From: an uncultured Sutterella sp.
GTDB taxonomy: Bacteria; Pseudomonadota; Gammaproteobacteria; Burkholderiales; Burkholderiaceae_F
Direction: 5' to 3'
Length of the DNA stretch: 64,000 nucleotides
NCBI GenBank assembly: GCA_944392755.1
Contig: CALXXT010000019.1
Span: forward strand, 1 to 64,000
How positions within the stretch are numbered: the first letter of the stretch is position 1; each line of letters opens with the position of its first letter. The notes beneath the pieces were generated by a model that was given only the letters and a program-made list of their open reading frames with translations, did no database searches and was not told the DNA's origin. The translations under genes and the position numbers were made by a program. Positions 30,729 through 45,006 of the stretch are shown piece by piece.

Positions 30729-33365
30729 TTACTTCGCCACGACGTTCACGAGCTTGTTCTTCACGATGATGACGCGGCGCACCGTGAGCTCTCCGACGAA
30801 GCGCTTCACGTCCGCATTGGCGAGCGCGGCCGCCTCAATGTCGGCCTGCGAGGCGTCGGAAGGAACCGTGATCTTTCCGCGGAGCTTGCCGTTCACCTGC
30901 ACGACGAGCGTGAGCTCGTCGGCCTTGACGGCCTCGTCGCTGGCTTCGGGCCAAGGCGCGTCGATGAGCTCGCCGATCGCCTCGACGAATCCGAGCTCTC
31001 CCCAAAGCGCCGTCGTGATGTGAGGCGCCACCGGGTAGAGCGTGCGAAGCAGGATCGAAGCCGCTTCGCGCAGCGCCGCCGCATCTTCGGCCGTCTCGCC
31101 CTTGTAGGCGTCGATCGCGTTGAACATCTTCATGCAGGCCGACACGACCGTGTTGTACTGCATGCGCGCGTAGTCGAAGTCCGCCTGCTTGAGGAGCTGG
31201 TGGATTTCGCGGCGCAGATGCTTCGCCGCGTGGCCTTCGATCTTGAGCGATTCGATCGGCGCGGCGTTCCGGACGAGGTCGCGGTGGCCGTAGCACCACG
31301 ACCAGATGCGGCGCAGGAAGCGGAAGGTGCCTTCGGCGCCCGAATTCGACCAGGCGGCCGACTGATCGGGAGGACCGGCGAACATCACGAAGCTGCGGGC
31401 CGTGTCGGCGCCGAACTTCTCGATGATGGCGCGGGGCTCGACGACGTTGCACTTCGACTTCGACATCTTTTCGATGCCGCCGAGCGTCACCGGGCCGCCG
31501 TCCTCCTTCGAGGTGGCGCCGACCGGACGGCCCTTCTCGTCGTACTGCACCTCGACCTCATCGGGGTAGTACCAGCGGCGGTGCCCGTCGGGGAGATCCC
31601 GGTAGTAGCACTCGGCCATGAGCATGCCCTGCGTGAAGAGGCGCTTGAAGGGCTCGTCGTAGCGCACGAGGCCGAGGTCGCGCATCACCTTCGTCCAGAA
31701 GCGGGCGTAAAGGAGGTGCAGCACGGCGTGCTCGATGCCGCCGATGTACTGATCCATCGGCATCCAGTAGTCGGCGCGCTTGTCGACCATCGCCGTCGAG
31801 GCGTCGGGCGAGCAGTAGCGCTGGAAGTACCACGAAGAGTCGACGAACGTGTCCATCGTGTCGGTTTCACGCTCAGCGTCGGCGCCGCACTTCGGGCACT
31901 TCACGTGCTTGAAGGCCTCGCACTTGTTGAGCGGGTTGCCGGAGCCGTCCGGCACGAGGTCTTCGGGGAGCACCACCGGCAGATCTTCGTAGGGAACCGG
32001 AACCGGACCGCAGTGGGGGCAGTTGATGATCGGAATCGGCGTGCCCCAGTAGCGCTGGCGCGAAATGCCCCAGTCGCGCAGGCGGAACTGCACTTCCTTC
32101 CTGCCGAGCCCCTTCGCTTCAAGCGCCGCGGCGATCGCGTCGACCGCCTCCTTCATGCCGAGGCCGTCGAATTCGCCCGAATTGACGAGGTGCGTCTTCA
32201 GGGTCTTGTCCGCGTAGGCTTCCTTCCATGCGTCGGTCGTGAAGTCCATGCCTTCGGCGTCGACCACCTGCTTGATCGGCAGGCCGTACTTCTTCGCGAA
32301 GGCGAAGTCGCGCTCGTCGTGCGCAGGCACGGCCATGACGGCGCCTTCGCCGTAGCTCATGAGGACGTAGTTGGCGATCCAGACCGGAACGGGTTCGCCC
32401 GTGATCGGGTGGTTCACCGTGAAGCCCGTGGGGATGCCCTTCTTTTCCATCGTGGCCATGTCGGCTTCGGCGACGCCGCCCTTGGCGCATTCGGCGATGA
32501 AGGCCTCAAGGTCGGGACGGCCCTTCGAGAGACGGGCGGCAAGCGGATGCTCGGCGGCGATCGCCACGAAGGTGACGCCCATCAGCGTGTCGGCGCGGGT
32601 CGTGAAGACGCTGAGCTTCTTCGCCTCCCCGTCGATTTCATACGGGAAGGAGAGCACGACGCCCTCGGATCGGCCGATCCAGTGCTCCTGCATGCGGCGG
32701 ACCTGCTCGGGCCAGCCGTCGAGCTTCTTGATGTCGTCGAGAAGTTCCTGCGCGTACTGCGTGATGCCGAGGTAGTAGCCCGGAATTTCACGCTTCTCGA
32801 CGACGGCGCCCGAGCGCCAGCCGCGTCCGTCGATCACCTGCTCGTTGGCGAGCACGGTCTTGTCGACCGGGTCCCAGTTGACGATCTGAGTCTTGCGGTA
32901 GGCGATGCCCTTTTCGAGCATCTTCAAGAACATCCATTGGTTCCAGCGGTAGTACTCCGGACGGCAGGTCGCGACTTCGCGCGACCAGTCGAAGGCGAGC
33001 CCAAGGGGCTCCATCTGAGCCTTCATGTCGGCGATGTTGCCGTAGGTCCACTTCGCGGGCGCGACCTTCTTGGCGATGGCCGCGTTTTCGGCGGGCAGGC
33101 CGAAGGCGTCCCAGCCCATCGGGGTCATGACGTTGTAGCCCTTCATGCGGTAGAAGCGGTACATGACGTCGTTGAGCGTGTAGTTGCGGACGTGGCCCAT
33201 GTGGAGCTTGCCGCTCGGGTAGGGGAGCATCGAGCAGACGTAGAACTTCGGCTTCGGCTGGCCCTGGGCGTCGAGCGCGTCTTCAACGGCGCGGTACACG
33301 TCCTTGGCCTTCCACATCGCCTGAACTTCGCTTTCGACCTCCTGAGGGGAGTAGATCTCGCGCAT
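30729..33365 (-). CDS. leuS: Leucyl-tRNA synthetase
   Basis: Charges tRNA-Leu and edits isoleucine or norvaline errors. The 878-residue class I enzyme shows [11 protein letters not shown] with HMGH at 55-58 and KMSKS at 633-637, plus a complete CP1 editing domain ([14 protein letters not shown]). Length matches E. coli LeuS (860). I take the ATG at 33365 ([11 protein letters not shown]), with AGGAA about 9 nt ahead; a longer upstream reading runs into the promoter region. It leads the leuS-lptE-holA block common in proteobacteria, although a terminator follows it here. Confidence 0.98.
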   Translation of the reverse strand: MREIYSPQEVESEVQAMWKAKDVYRAVEDALDAQGQPKPKFYVCSMLPYPSGKLHMGHVRNYTLNDVMYRFYRMKGYNVMTPMGWDAFGLPAENAAIAKKVAPAKWTYGNIADMKAQMEPLGLAFDWSREVATCRPEYYRWNQWMFLKMLEKGIAYRKTQIVNWDPVDKTVLANEQVIDGRGWRSGAVVEKREIPGYYLGITQYAQELLDDIKKLDGWPEQVRRMQEHWIGRSEGVVLSFPYEIDGEAKKLSVFTTRADTLMGVTFVAIAAEHPLAARLSKGRPDLEAFIAECAKGGVAEADMATMEKKGIPTGFTVNHPITGEPVPVWIANYVLMSYGEGAVMAVPAHDERDFAFAKKYGLPIKQVVDAEGMDFTTDAWKEAYADKTLKTHLVNSGEFDGLGMKEAVDAIAAALEAKGLGRKEVQFRLRDWGISRQRYWGTPIPIINCPHCGPVPVPYEDLPVVLPEDLVPDGSGNPLNKCEAFKHVKCPKCGADAERETDTMDTFVDSSWYFQRYCSPDASTAMVDKRADYWMPMDQYIGGIEHAVLHLLYARFWTKVMRDLGLVRYDEPFKRLFTQGMLMAECYYRDLPDGHRRWYYPDEVEVQYDEKGRPVGATSKEDGGPVTLGGIEKMSKSKCNVVEPRAIIEKFGADTARSFVMFAGPPDQSAAWSNSGAEGTFRFLRRIWSWCYGHRDLVRNAAPIESLKIEGHAAKHLRREIHQLLKQADFDYARMQYNTVVSACMKMFNAIDAYKGETAEDAAALREAASILLRTLYPVAPHITTALWGELGFVEAIGELIDAPWPEASDEAVKADELTLVVQVNGKLRGKITVPSDASQADIEAAALANADVKRFVGELTVRRVIIVKNKLVNVVAK

Positions 33366-33403
33366 AACGCAGATTTCCTGATGTGGTGGAAAAAAGATGA
33401 AAA

Positions 33404-33409
33404 AGTATA
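33404..33409 (-). promoter_or_regulatory. Candidate -10 element for leuS
   Basis: TATACT on the minus strand 39 nt upstream of the leuS ATG, in an AT-rich patch. The -35 is not clear. Confidence 0.45.
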
Positions 33410-33525
33410 GCAACGGGCCGCGGCAGGCCGTCGAAGGGGCGCCGCGCGGACGCGGGCAAATATGGTAATTTTCCCACCCGATCCGAATTTCGGCACTTCG
33501 CCTCAATCCCGAGATCTATTGCTTC

Positions 33526-35850
33526 ATGTCAGAACTTCTGAAAAGCCTCAACTCCAAACAACTGCAGGCGGTGACGGCGCCCGAGGAGAGCGTCCTCATT
33601 CTTGCCGGAGCCGGTTCCGGAAAGACGCGCGTGCTGACGACCCGCATCGCCTATCTGCTTGAAAACCGTCTCGCCTCGACGTCCGAAATCCTCGCCGTCA
33701 CCTTCACGAACAAGGCCGCGAAGGAAATGCTCGGCCGTCTTGAGGCCATGATTCCCTACGACCTGAGCCGGATGTGGGTGGGAACCTTCCACGGGCTCTG
33801 CAACCGGATTCTTCGGCGGCACGCCGAGGAGGCGGCGCTTCCCAAGGCCTTTCAGATCATCGACCAGGCCGATCAGCTGGCGATGGTCAAGCGCGTCATG
33901 AAGGCGCAGAACGTCGATCCCGAGCGGGTCGATCCGAAGTATGTCCAGAACTTCATCAACTGGTCGAAGGAAAACGGCTTGAGAAGCGCGCAGGCTTCGG
34001 CCGGAGACGCGCCCGCGGAAACCCTCGGCCTCTACGCCGCCTACGAGCGGCAGTGCCAGCGTGAGGGCGTCGTCGACTTCGCCGAACTTCTTCTGCGCTG
34101 CTACGAGCTGCTCGACCGAAACGAGATCGTGCGCACGCACTACCAAAGCCGATTCCGCCACATCCTCGTCGACGAGTTTCAGGATACGAACGTGCTGCAG
34201 TACCGCTGGCTCAAGATTCTTGCGGGTCAGGGACTCGGGCCCGAGGGCCGCAGCCTCAACGCGGTCTTCGCCGTGGGCGACGACGACCAGTCGATCTACG
34301 CCTTCCGGGGCGCGAACGTCGGCAACATGGCCGACTTCATTCGGGACTTCAAGGTGGCCGATCCCGTGCGCCTCGAGGAGAACTACCGCTCGACCTCGGT
34401 CATTCTCGACGCGGCCAACGGCCTCATCTCGCACAACGACGGCCGTCTCGGCAAGAACCTCTGGACGGCGGGCGCCAAAGGCGTGCCGATCGTCGTGAAG
34501 GAGCTTGCGAGCGACGGCGACGAGGCCCGCTGGGTCGTCGAGGACATCCGCGCGGCCCACGAGCGCAGCCGCCGCCCGTGGCGCGACTTCGCCGTGCTCT
34601 ACCGCACGAACGCCCAGTCGCGCGTGATGGAGTCGACGCTCTCCTCGCTCGGCGTTCCCTACCGCATCTACGGCGGCCTGCGCTTTTTCGAGCGCGCCGA
34701 GGTCAAGCATGTCCTCGCCTACCTGCGGCTTCTCGTCAATCCTTGGGACGACACGAGCTTTCTGCGCGTCGTCAATTTCCCGACGCGCGGCATCGGCGCC
34801 AAGACGATCGAGGGGCTGCAGGGAGAAGCGCGCCGCCGCGGAACGAGCCTCTGGGCCGCGCTCATCGATCCGTCCGTGAAGGTCCCGCCGAAGCTCGCGC
34901 TCTTCCGCGACCTGATCGGCTCCATGCGCTCCGAAATGCTCGATCTTCCCCTGAAGGGCGCGATCGACATGGTGATCCGCCGCTCGGGTCTGCGCGCTCA
35001 CTACGAGAGCGAACGCGACGGCGAGGAGCGGCTCGCGAACATGGCCGAAATTCTGAATGCCGCCGACGGATACCTCAAGGCTGAGAAGATCGACGAGGCG
35101 GCCCCGTCCTACGATCTCTACCACGAGGATGCGCCGAGCCCGATCGAAGGGTTCCTCACGCAGGCGACGCTTGAGGCGGGCGACAAGAACGAGGGAGCGG
35201 ACGCAGACGCCGTGCAGCTCATGACCGTGCATGCGGCGAAGGGCCTCGAATTCGACGAGGTCTTCATCATCGGGGCCGAAGAGGGGATATTCCCGCACTT
35301 TTCCGCAACGCGCGCGGCGGACTGCCGAGCGCAGAAGAGCGGCCTTGAGGAGGAGCGGCGCCTCATGTACGTCGCGATCACGCGCGCGAAGCGCCGTCTG
35401 GTGATCACGCACTGCCGCGAGCGCATGATGTACGGGAACCACTTCGCGAATCCGATTTCGAGCTTCATCGACGAAATTCCCCAGGGGCTTCTCGACAGGC
35501 GGGCGCTGCCGCGCGAGAACCGATGGGAGTCGGAAGATTCGGACTCCTGGTCCCTGCGCCGCCGCGGCCGCGCGGAGGATCGCGGCGGGTCGCGCTCGGC
35601 CTCGGGCTTCGGCGCTTCATCCGGGTTCGCCCGCTCGAGGCAGGCCGCTTCGTCGGCCGGCGCCGCCGCTTCGGGAGCTTTCGGCTTCAAGCCGGGCGAC
35701 GCCGTCGAGCACCAGAAGTTCGGCCGCGGAACGGTGCTTTCCGTCACCGGCTCGAACGAGATGGATGCGCGTCTGCGCGTGAAGTTCTCGTCGGCCGGCG
35801 TGAAGGAGCTCGGGCTCTTCTTCGCGAAGGAGAAAATGCGCCGGCTCTGA
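33526..35850 (+). CDS. uvrD: ATP-dependent DNA helicase UvrD/PcrA type
   Basis: Superfamily 1A helicase acting 3'-5' in nucleotide excision and mismatch repair. The 774-residue product has the Walker A AGAGSGKT (27-34), motif Ia TFTNKAAKEM, DEFQDTN (Walker B), GDDDQSIYAFRGA, LEENYRS, the 2B domain, TVHAAKGLEFDEVF and VAITRAKRRL. The tail (about 680-720) is Arg/Ser/Gly-rich, then a final Tudor-like patch GDAVEHQKFGRGTVLSV that in PcrA/UvrD contacts RNA polymerase. UvrD is preferred over Rep because of that C-terminal motif. Confidence 0.94.
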   Translation: MSELLKSLNSKQLQAVTAPEESVLILAGAGSGKTRVLTTRIAYLLENRLASTSEILAVTFTNKAAKEMLGRLEAMIPYDLSRMWVGTFHGLCNRILRRHAEEAALPKAFQIIDQADQLAMVKRVMKAQNVDPERVDPKYVQNFINWSKENGLRSAQASAGDAPAETLGLYAAYERQCQREGVVDFAELLLRCYELLDRNEIVRTHYQSRFRHILVDEFQDTNVLQYRWLKILAGQGLGPEGRSLNAVFAVGDDDQSIYAFRGANVGNMADFIRDFKVADPVRLEENYRSTSVILDAANGLISHNDGRLGKNLWTAGAKGVPIVVKELASDGDEARWVVEDIRAAHERSRRPWRDFAVLYRTNAQSRVMESTLSSLGVPYRIYGGLRFFERAEVKHVLAYLRLLVNPWDDTSFLRVVNFPTRGIGAKTIEGLQGEARRRGTSLWAALIDPSVKVPPKLALFRDLIGSMRSEMLDLPLKGAIDMVIRRSGLRAHYESERDGEERLANMAEILNAADGYLKAEKIDEAAPSYDLYHEDAPSPIEGFLTQATLEAGDKNEGADADAVQLMTVHAAKGLEFDEVFIIGAEEGIFPHFSATRAADCRAQKSGLEEERRLMYVAITRAKRRLVITHCRERMMYGNHFANPISSFIDEIPQGLLDRRALPRENRWESEDSDSWSLRRRGRAEDRGGSRSASGFGASSGFARSRQAASSAGAAASGAFGFKPGDAVEHQKFGRGTVLSVTGSNEMDARLRVKFSSAGVKELGLFFAKEKMRRL

Positions 35851-35880
35851 CGGCGCGGCGTGTGCCCGAGGGCCGCGCTG

Positions 35881-35889
35881 TGCTAATAT
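35881..35889 (+). promoter_or_regulatory. Extended -10 promoter for tRNA-Arg
   Basis: TGCTAATAT: an extended -10 TG motif one base before TAATAT, 49 nt ahead of the tRNA. No clear -35, as allowed for extended -10 promoters. Confidence 0.45.
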
Positions 35890-35937
35890 CGCCCGACCGC
35901 TTTCGGCTTGCGGGGACCCTGCAGGCCGATCGGCCGC

Positions 35938-36013
35938 GGAGCTGTAGTTCAACTGGATAGAACTGTCCCCTCCTAAGGGACCGATCTGGGTTCGAGTCCC
36001 GGCAGCCCCGCCA
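35938..36013 (+). tRNA. tRNA-Arg (CCT anticodon)
   Basis: A 76-nt cloverleaf with encoded CCA. Anticodon stem GTCCC/GGGAC with loop CTCCTAA (anticodon CCT, reading AGG); T arm CTGGG/CCCGG; D arm GTTC/GAAC. The acceptor stem GGAGCTG/CAGCCCC has one unpaired position, A3 against C70, with the other six pairs formed. It sits 87 nt after uvrD and ends in its own terminator. Confidence 0.9.
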
Positions 36014-36028
36014 AGATTTCCGCCCGTG

Positions 36029-36057
36029 CGCCCGACTTCGGACGCTCGGGCGTTTTC
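36029..36057 (+). terminator. Rho-independent terminator after tRNA-Arg
   Basis: Stem CGCCCGA (36029-36035) with TCGGGCG (36046-36052), then TTTTC. Located 16 nt after the tRNA. Confidence 0.75.
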
Positions 36058-36075
36058 TCATCGAAAGGCCGTCCG

Positions 36076-36786
36076 ATGCCGATTTTCCATCCCTGTCCCG
36101 ACGAGAACGGCGATCCCGTCGAGGTGCTCGAGCCGAGCCGCTCGACGCCGCGCCGCTTCTGGCTGAAAGCCGCCTGCGAGGCGACGCTTTCGCGCACCGA
36201 AAAGCCGGATCTTCCCGAAGCGCTGAACGGCATTCCGTTTTCCCATGTGCGCATGGAGGCGCCGCTCTGGCGCTTCACGGCGCCGCCCGACGGATGGACG
36301 GAGCCTGCGCTGCCCGAAACCTCGAAGCGCTGGACGAGCGGACTCGTCGTGCGGGAGGCGGACGGCCGCGTCTGGCTCGTGCATCCGACCAACGCCTTCG
36401 GCGGCGTGCGCGCCACCTTCCCGAAGGGGCGGCTCGAACCCGGCCTCCCGCTCGTCGTGAACGCGCAGAAGGAGACTTGGGAGGAGAGCGGCCTCTTCGC
36501 GCTTCCCGAAGCGTGGCTCTGCGACGTCGAGCGCACGAAGACGGTGACCCGCTACTATCTCGCGCGCCGGGCGGCGGGAACGCCCGCCGATGCCGGCTGG
36601 GAGAGCCAGGCGGTGAGCCTCGTGCCGCTTGAGCTTCTTGCGCGGCGCCTCAACCGCGTGAACGACCGCCGCGTTCTCCCGGCGCTCTTCGCCGCGCTCG
36701 GGCGAACCGATTTGGACGCGCATGTCGATGATTTTGAGCCTCTTGTCGACAATAGATCCCCATTGGGCGCAAGCGGGCTAAGCTAA
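36076..36786 (+). CDS. Nudix-family hydrolase with an altered Nudix box
   Basis: A 236-residue protein with a central Nudix domain. The Nudix box is imperfect: the Gly (FPKGRLEPG) and the catalytic KETWEESGLF segment fit the pattern, with Lys replacing the usual Arg, but the first conserved Glu, eight residues before it, is Leu. The metal-binding Glu cluster E-T-W-E-E is kept, so activity is possible. The substrate is unknown. The N-terminal 75 residues are an extra segment I do not recognise. It lies between tRNA-Arg and argG; the ATG at 36076 is close behind the tRNA terminator. Confidence 0.8.
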   Translation: MPIFHPCPDENGDPVEVLEPSRSTPRRFWLKAACEATLSRTEKPDLPEALNGIPFSHVRMEAPLWRFTAPPDGWTEPALPETSKRWTSGLVVREADGRVWLVHPTNAFGGVRATFPKGRLEPGLPLVVNAQKETWEESGLFALPEAWLCDVERTKTVTRYYLARRAAGTPADAGWESQAVSLVPLELLARRLNRVNDRRVLPALFAALGRTDLDAHVDDFEPLVDNRSPLGASGLS

Positions 36787-36869
36787 AATCCCTAAGCATT
36801 TTGCGGCCGTCCAAAGAAGCGCGCCGGCGCTTCTTCGGCGGGAAAACTCTCGGGACGGCGCGCCCATAA

Positions 36870-38258
<1,389 letters not shown>

Positions 38259-38304
38259 TACAATCCGCCTCGAGCGGCGCATGTCGCTCGGGTTCGCACG
38301 GAGT

Positions 38305-38338
38305 CGGGGACTTGCCTGCGGGCGGGTCCCCGTTTTTT
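38305..38338 (+). terminator. Rho-independent terminator after argG
   Basis: Stem CGGGGAC (38305-38311) with GTCCCCG (38326-38332), followed by six T. Confidence 0.9.
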
Positions 38339-38390
38339 GCGTCGGAACGGCCGAAAGGCGTTCCGAGCTCGGAGAATCAGGTTGGCAGAA

Positions 38391-39446
38391 ATGACGACGA
38401 AGAAGGAAACGGACGCGGCCTCGCGCAAGGAGGAGGAGCTGCGCGATCTCGCGCAGTTTTCCGCGCACGAATCGGGCGACAGCGCCTACCGGCATGCCGC
38501 CGAGCGAACGAAGCTCTCCGTGCTCGGCACGGCGGTCGCGCTGACGCTCGGCTTTTCGGCAATTGAGCTCGCGGGCGGCATTTGGAGCAATTCGCTCGCC
38601 CTCATCGGCGACGCCGGGCATATGGTGACCGACTCGGCGAGCCTCCTTTTTGCGCTCATCGCCAACCGCATCGCCGCCAAGGGCGCCGACAGCGAGCACA
38701 CCTTCGGGCACGGGCGCGTCGAGGTGCTCGCCGCCTTCATCAACGGGCTCGTCATGCTCGGCGTCGTCTTCTGGCTCTTCATCGAGGCGGCGGGCCGCAT
38801 CCGCACGCCGGAGGCGGTTTCGGGCGAGAGCGTCATGCTCATTGCGCTCTGCGGGCTTCTCGTCAATGTGGGGGTTGCGCTTTCGCTCTCCCGCGACCGC
38901 CACAACATCAATACGCGCTCGGCGCTGCTGCACGTGATGGGAGACCTTCTCGGCTCCGTTGCGGCGATCGCCGCGGGCGCCGTCATCTGGATGGGCGGGC
39001 CGGCCATCGTCGACCCGATCCTTTCGATCTTCGTCGGCTTCATGCTTCTGCACGCGACCTGGGGCATTCTGCGCGACTCGGTGAGCGTGCTCCTCGACAG
39101 CAGCCCGGCGCCTGAGGACTTCGTCGCGATCGGCCGGTTCCTGCGCTCGATTCCGGACGTGCGCGACGTGCACGATCTGCATGTCTGGACGATGAGCCCG
39201 GGACACGATGCGGTGCAGTGCCACCTCAGCATCGATGCGCCCGAATGCTGGCCGCGCATCCTGCGCGAGGCCCGCACGGGGATCCGCAGGCATTTCGGCA
39301 TCGATCACGTCACGATCCAGCCCGAGTGGACCTGCCGCGGCGACTGCGGCGCCTGCCGCTCGTCGGACGGATGCCCGCAGGCGGAGTGCAGCAGCGGGAA
39401 GCAGTGCGCGGCCCATGGAAGCGGATCGGCTCAATTAGTACAATGA
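38391..39446 (+). CDS. Cation diffusion facilitator (zinc/cadmium-type) with Cys-rich tail
   Basis: A 351-residue inner-membrane exporter of divalent metal ions, driven by proton exchange. After a charged N-terminal segment (1-40) come six hydrophobic helices. The metal-site HxxxD pairs are seen in GDAGHMVTDSASL (helix 2) and LLHVMGDLLGS (helix 5), which suggests Zn2+ or Cd2+. A cytoplasmic domain follows (RDVHDLHVWTMSPGHDAV). The last 40 residues carry six Cys in a CxxxCxxC...C pattern, an unusual possible metal-sensing tail. It stands alone after the argG terminator. Confidence 0.9.
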   Translation: MTTKKETDAASRKEEELRDLAQFSAHESGDSAYRHAAERTKLSVLGTAVALTLGFSAIELAGGIWSNSLALIGDAGHMVTDSASLLFALIANRIAAKGADSEHTFGHGRVEVLAAFINGLVMLGVVFWLFIEAAGRIRTPEAVSGESVMLIALCGLLVNVGVALSLSRDRHNINTRSALLHVMGDLLGSVAAIAAGAVIWMGGPAIVDPILSIFVGFMLLHATWGILRDSVSVLLDSSPAPEDFVAIGRFLRSIPDVRDVHDLHVWTMSPGHDAVQCHLSIDAPECWPRILREARTGIRRHFGIDHVTIQPEWTCRGDCGACRSSDGCPQAECSSGKQCAAHGSGSAQLVQ

Positions 39447-41189
<1,743 letters not shown>

Positions 41190-41205
41190 GTTCACCGGCC
41201 TCGCC

Positions 41206-41258
41206 GCGTCCGCCCGCACGGCGGGCGGACGCCTCCGCGCGGCCCGAAGAGGCCGCGC
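41206..41258 (+). other. Two tandem GC hairpins between pyrG and kdsA
   Basis: First hairpin: perfect 12-bp stem 41206-41217 with 41221-41232, 3-nt loop. Second: 8-bp stem 41237-41244 with 41251-41258, 6-nt loop. Neither is followed by T. They may slow RNA decay or reduce read-through into kdsA. Confidence 0.55.
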
Positions 41259-41285
41259 CCATTCACAGCAACGAGGAGCCACGCC

Positions 41286-43468
<2,183 letters not shown>

Positions 43469-43480
43469 TCGAGAGACCGG

Positions 43481-43924
43481 ATGCTGCGCCTTTTCATCGC
43501 GATCCTCGCCGTCGGGCTAGGCGTTGTCCAGTACCAGCTTTGGGCGGGCCGCTCAAGCTGGTTCCGGATGCGGGAGCTCGAGGCGTCGCTCGAGGCGCAG
43601 CGGCATGAAAACGAAAGGCTCCGCGCGCGGAACGAATCGCTCAGCGCGGAGCTTTATTCGCTCCAGAACCGAAGGGACGCGATCGAAGAGCGCGCGCGAA
43701 GCGAACTCAACATGGTCAAGGCGGGCGAGGTGCTCTTCCGCATCCAGACGCCCGAAGAGGAGCGCCGCGCCGCGGCTGCCGCCGAGCGCGAGAAGATGCA
43801 CGCGATCAAGTCGCCCGACATCAAGGCGGGCTCGCGGCCCACGTTCGAGCCGAAGAAGTCCGACCTTTATCACGCGCCGAAGAATCTGCGCGCGCCGAAG
43901 GCGCGGGACCGGCGCGCCGACTGA
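43481..43924 (+). CDS. ftsB: Cell division protein FtsB
   Basis: Bitopic inner-membrane divisome protein that binds FtsL and FtsQ. The 147-residue product has one N-terminal membrane helix (residues 2-20), a coiled coil (about 28-72) and ARSELNMVKAGEVLFRI, the FtsB signature. It is longer than E. coli FtsB (103) through a basic C-terminal tail of about 45 residues. It lies 12 nt after eno, the classical position. Confidence 0.93.
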   Translation: MLRLFIAILAVGLGVVQYQLWAGRSSWFRMRELEASLEAQRHENERLRARNESLSAELYSLQNRRDAIEERARSELNMVKAGEVLFRIQTPEEERRAAAAAEREKMHAIKSPDIKAGSRPTFEPKKSDLYHAPKNLRAPKARDRRAD

Positions 43925-43941
43925 AGCTCCCGGCCGCCGCC

Positions 43942-44841
43942 TCAGGCTTCGGCCTTCCCGTCGGCACCCGCGAAAAGCGCTTCGACGTCGAGCCGGTCGA
44001 AGGTCATGCTGCGGCCGCAGAAGCGGCAGGTGAGCGTGATTTTCCCTTCATCCTTCAAAATGGACTCGGCCTCTTCGCGGCCGACCGAGCGCAGAATTTC
44101 ACGGAACCGCTCCTCCGAGCAGCTGCAGACGAAGGCGGGCTTTTCTTCGCCCGTGACGAGCGGAGACTCTTCCCAGAAAAGACGGCGGTTCACTTCGGCG
44201 GGCTCGAGCGTCAGGAGTTCGCGGCTTTTCACCGTGTCGGCGAACATCTTGAGCCGGCTCCAGCCTTCCGGGTCGTAGTCTTCGGGAAGCTTTCCGCCCG
44301 TCTCGGGCAGCTTCTGGAGCATCACGCCGCCCGCGCTCAGTCCGTCGGCGGCCACGCGGATCACGGTCTCGATCTGCTCGGAGCGCCGGAAGTATTCCTC
44401 GAGCGCCGCCGAGAGCGTCTCGGCTTCAAGAGGAACAATGCCCTGATAGGGCGCCTGCTCGCGCGTTCTGCCGCGCATGTCGAGAATGAGGGCGCAGCGT
44501 CCGCGTCCGCCCGCATTGACGAGTTCGCGCAAAGTCGCATTGTCGTCGATCTCTCGGGCGGAGCTCCGCAGCTGCGCCATGATGCGGAAGCGGCTGGCGG
44601 GCTTCACTTCGACCACAAGGAGCCGAACGGGACCGTCGCCGTCGATCTGAAGCTGCAGGGCGCCGTCGAATCGAAGCGCCGCCGCCGCCAGAAGCGCCGC
44701 CGCCGCGGCTTCGCCGGCGAGTCGGCGCACGGCGAGCGGAAGCGCCTGATGTTCGAGCGCATGCTCGAGCTCGGAAGCAATGGAGACCGTTTCTCCGCGG
44801 ACGTTGGCGCGCGGAAAGAGAAGCTTTTGAAGATCGTTCAT
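43942..44841 (-). CDS. hslO: Redox-regulated chaperone Hsp33
   Basis: Holdase chaperone activated by oxidation. The 299-residue product ends with the redox-zinc center CxC (Cys239, Cys241) and CxxC (Cys272, Cys275); the spacing is the same as in E. coli. The N-terminal domain has the usual GEAAAAALLAAAALRFDG. I use ATG at 44841 (MNDLQKLLFPRANVRGE); an upstream start adds 14 non-family residues. It points toward ftsB. Confidence 0.96.
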   Translation of the reverse strand: MNDLQKLLFPRANVRGETVSIASELEHALEHQALPLAVRRLAGEAAAAALLAAAALRFDGALQLQIDGDGPVRLLVVEVKPASRFRIMAQLRSSAREIDDNATLRELVNAGGRGRCALILDMRGRTREQAPYQGIVPLEAETLSAALEEYFRRSEQIETVIRVAADGLSAGGVMLQKLPETGGKLPEDYDPEGWSRLKMFADTVKSRELLTLEPAEVNRRLFWEESPLVTGEEKPAFVCSCSEERFREILRSVGREEAESILKDEGKITLTCRFCGRSMTFDRLDVEALFAGADGKAEA

Positions 44842-45006
44842 GGATGAGGACGAACGGGTTTCCCCCGTCCGAAATATCTGCATTGTCGGTGAGCGCGATT
44901 GTAGCCAAGTCGGATGCTTTTCGAGACAAATCCGAGCGGCGCCGTCGGGCCTGCGCCCGCCGCTTCGCGGCTAAACTTAACGGCAGCGTTTTGAAAAAGG
45001 AGCAGC

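Noticed and set aside
36743..36752. TTGTCGACAA palindrome as an ArgR box for argG
   Set aside because: It does not fit the AT-rich ArgR consensus and lies inside the end of the upstream gene.
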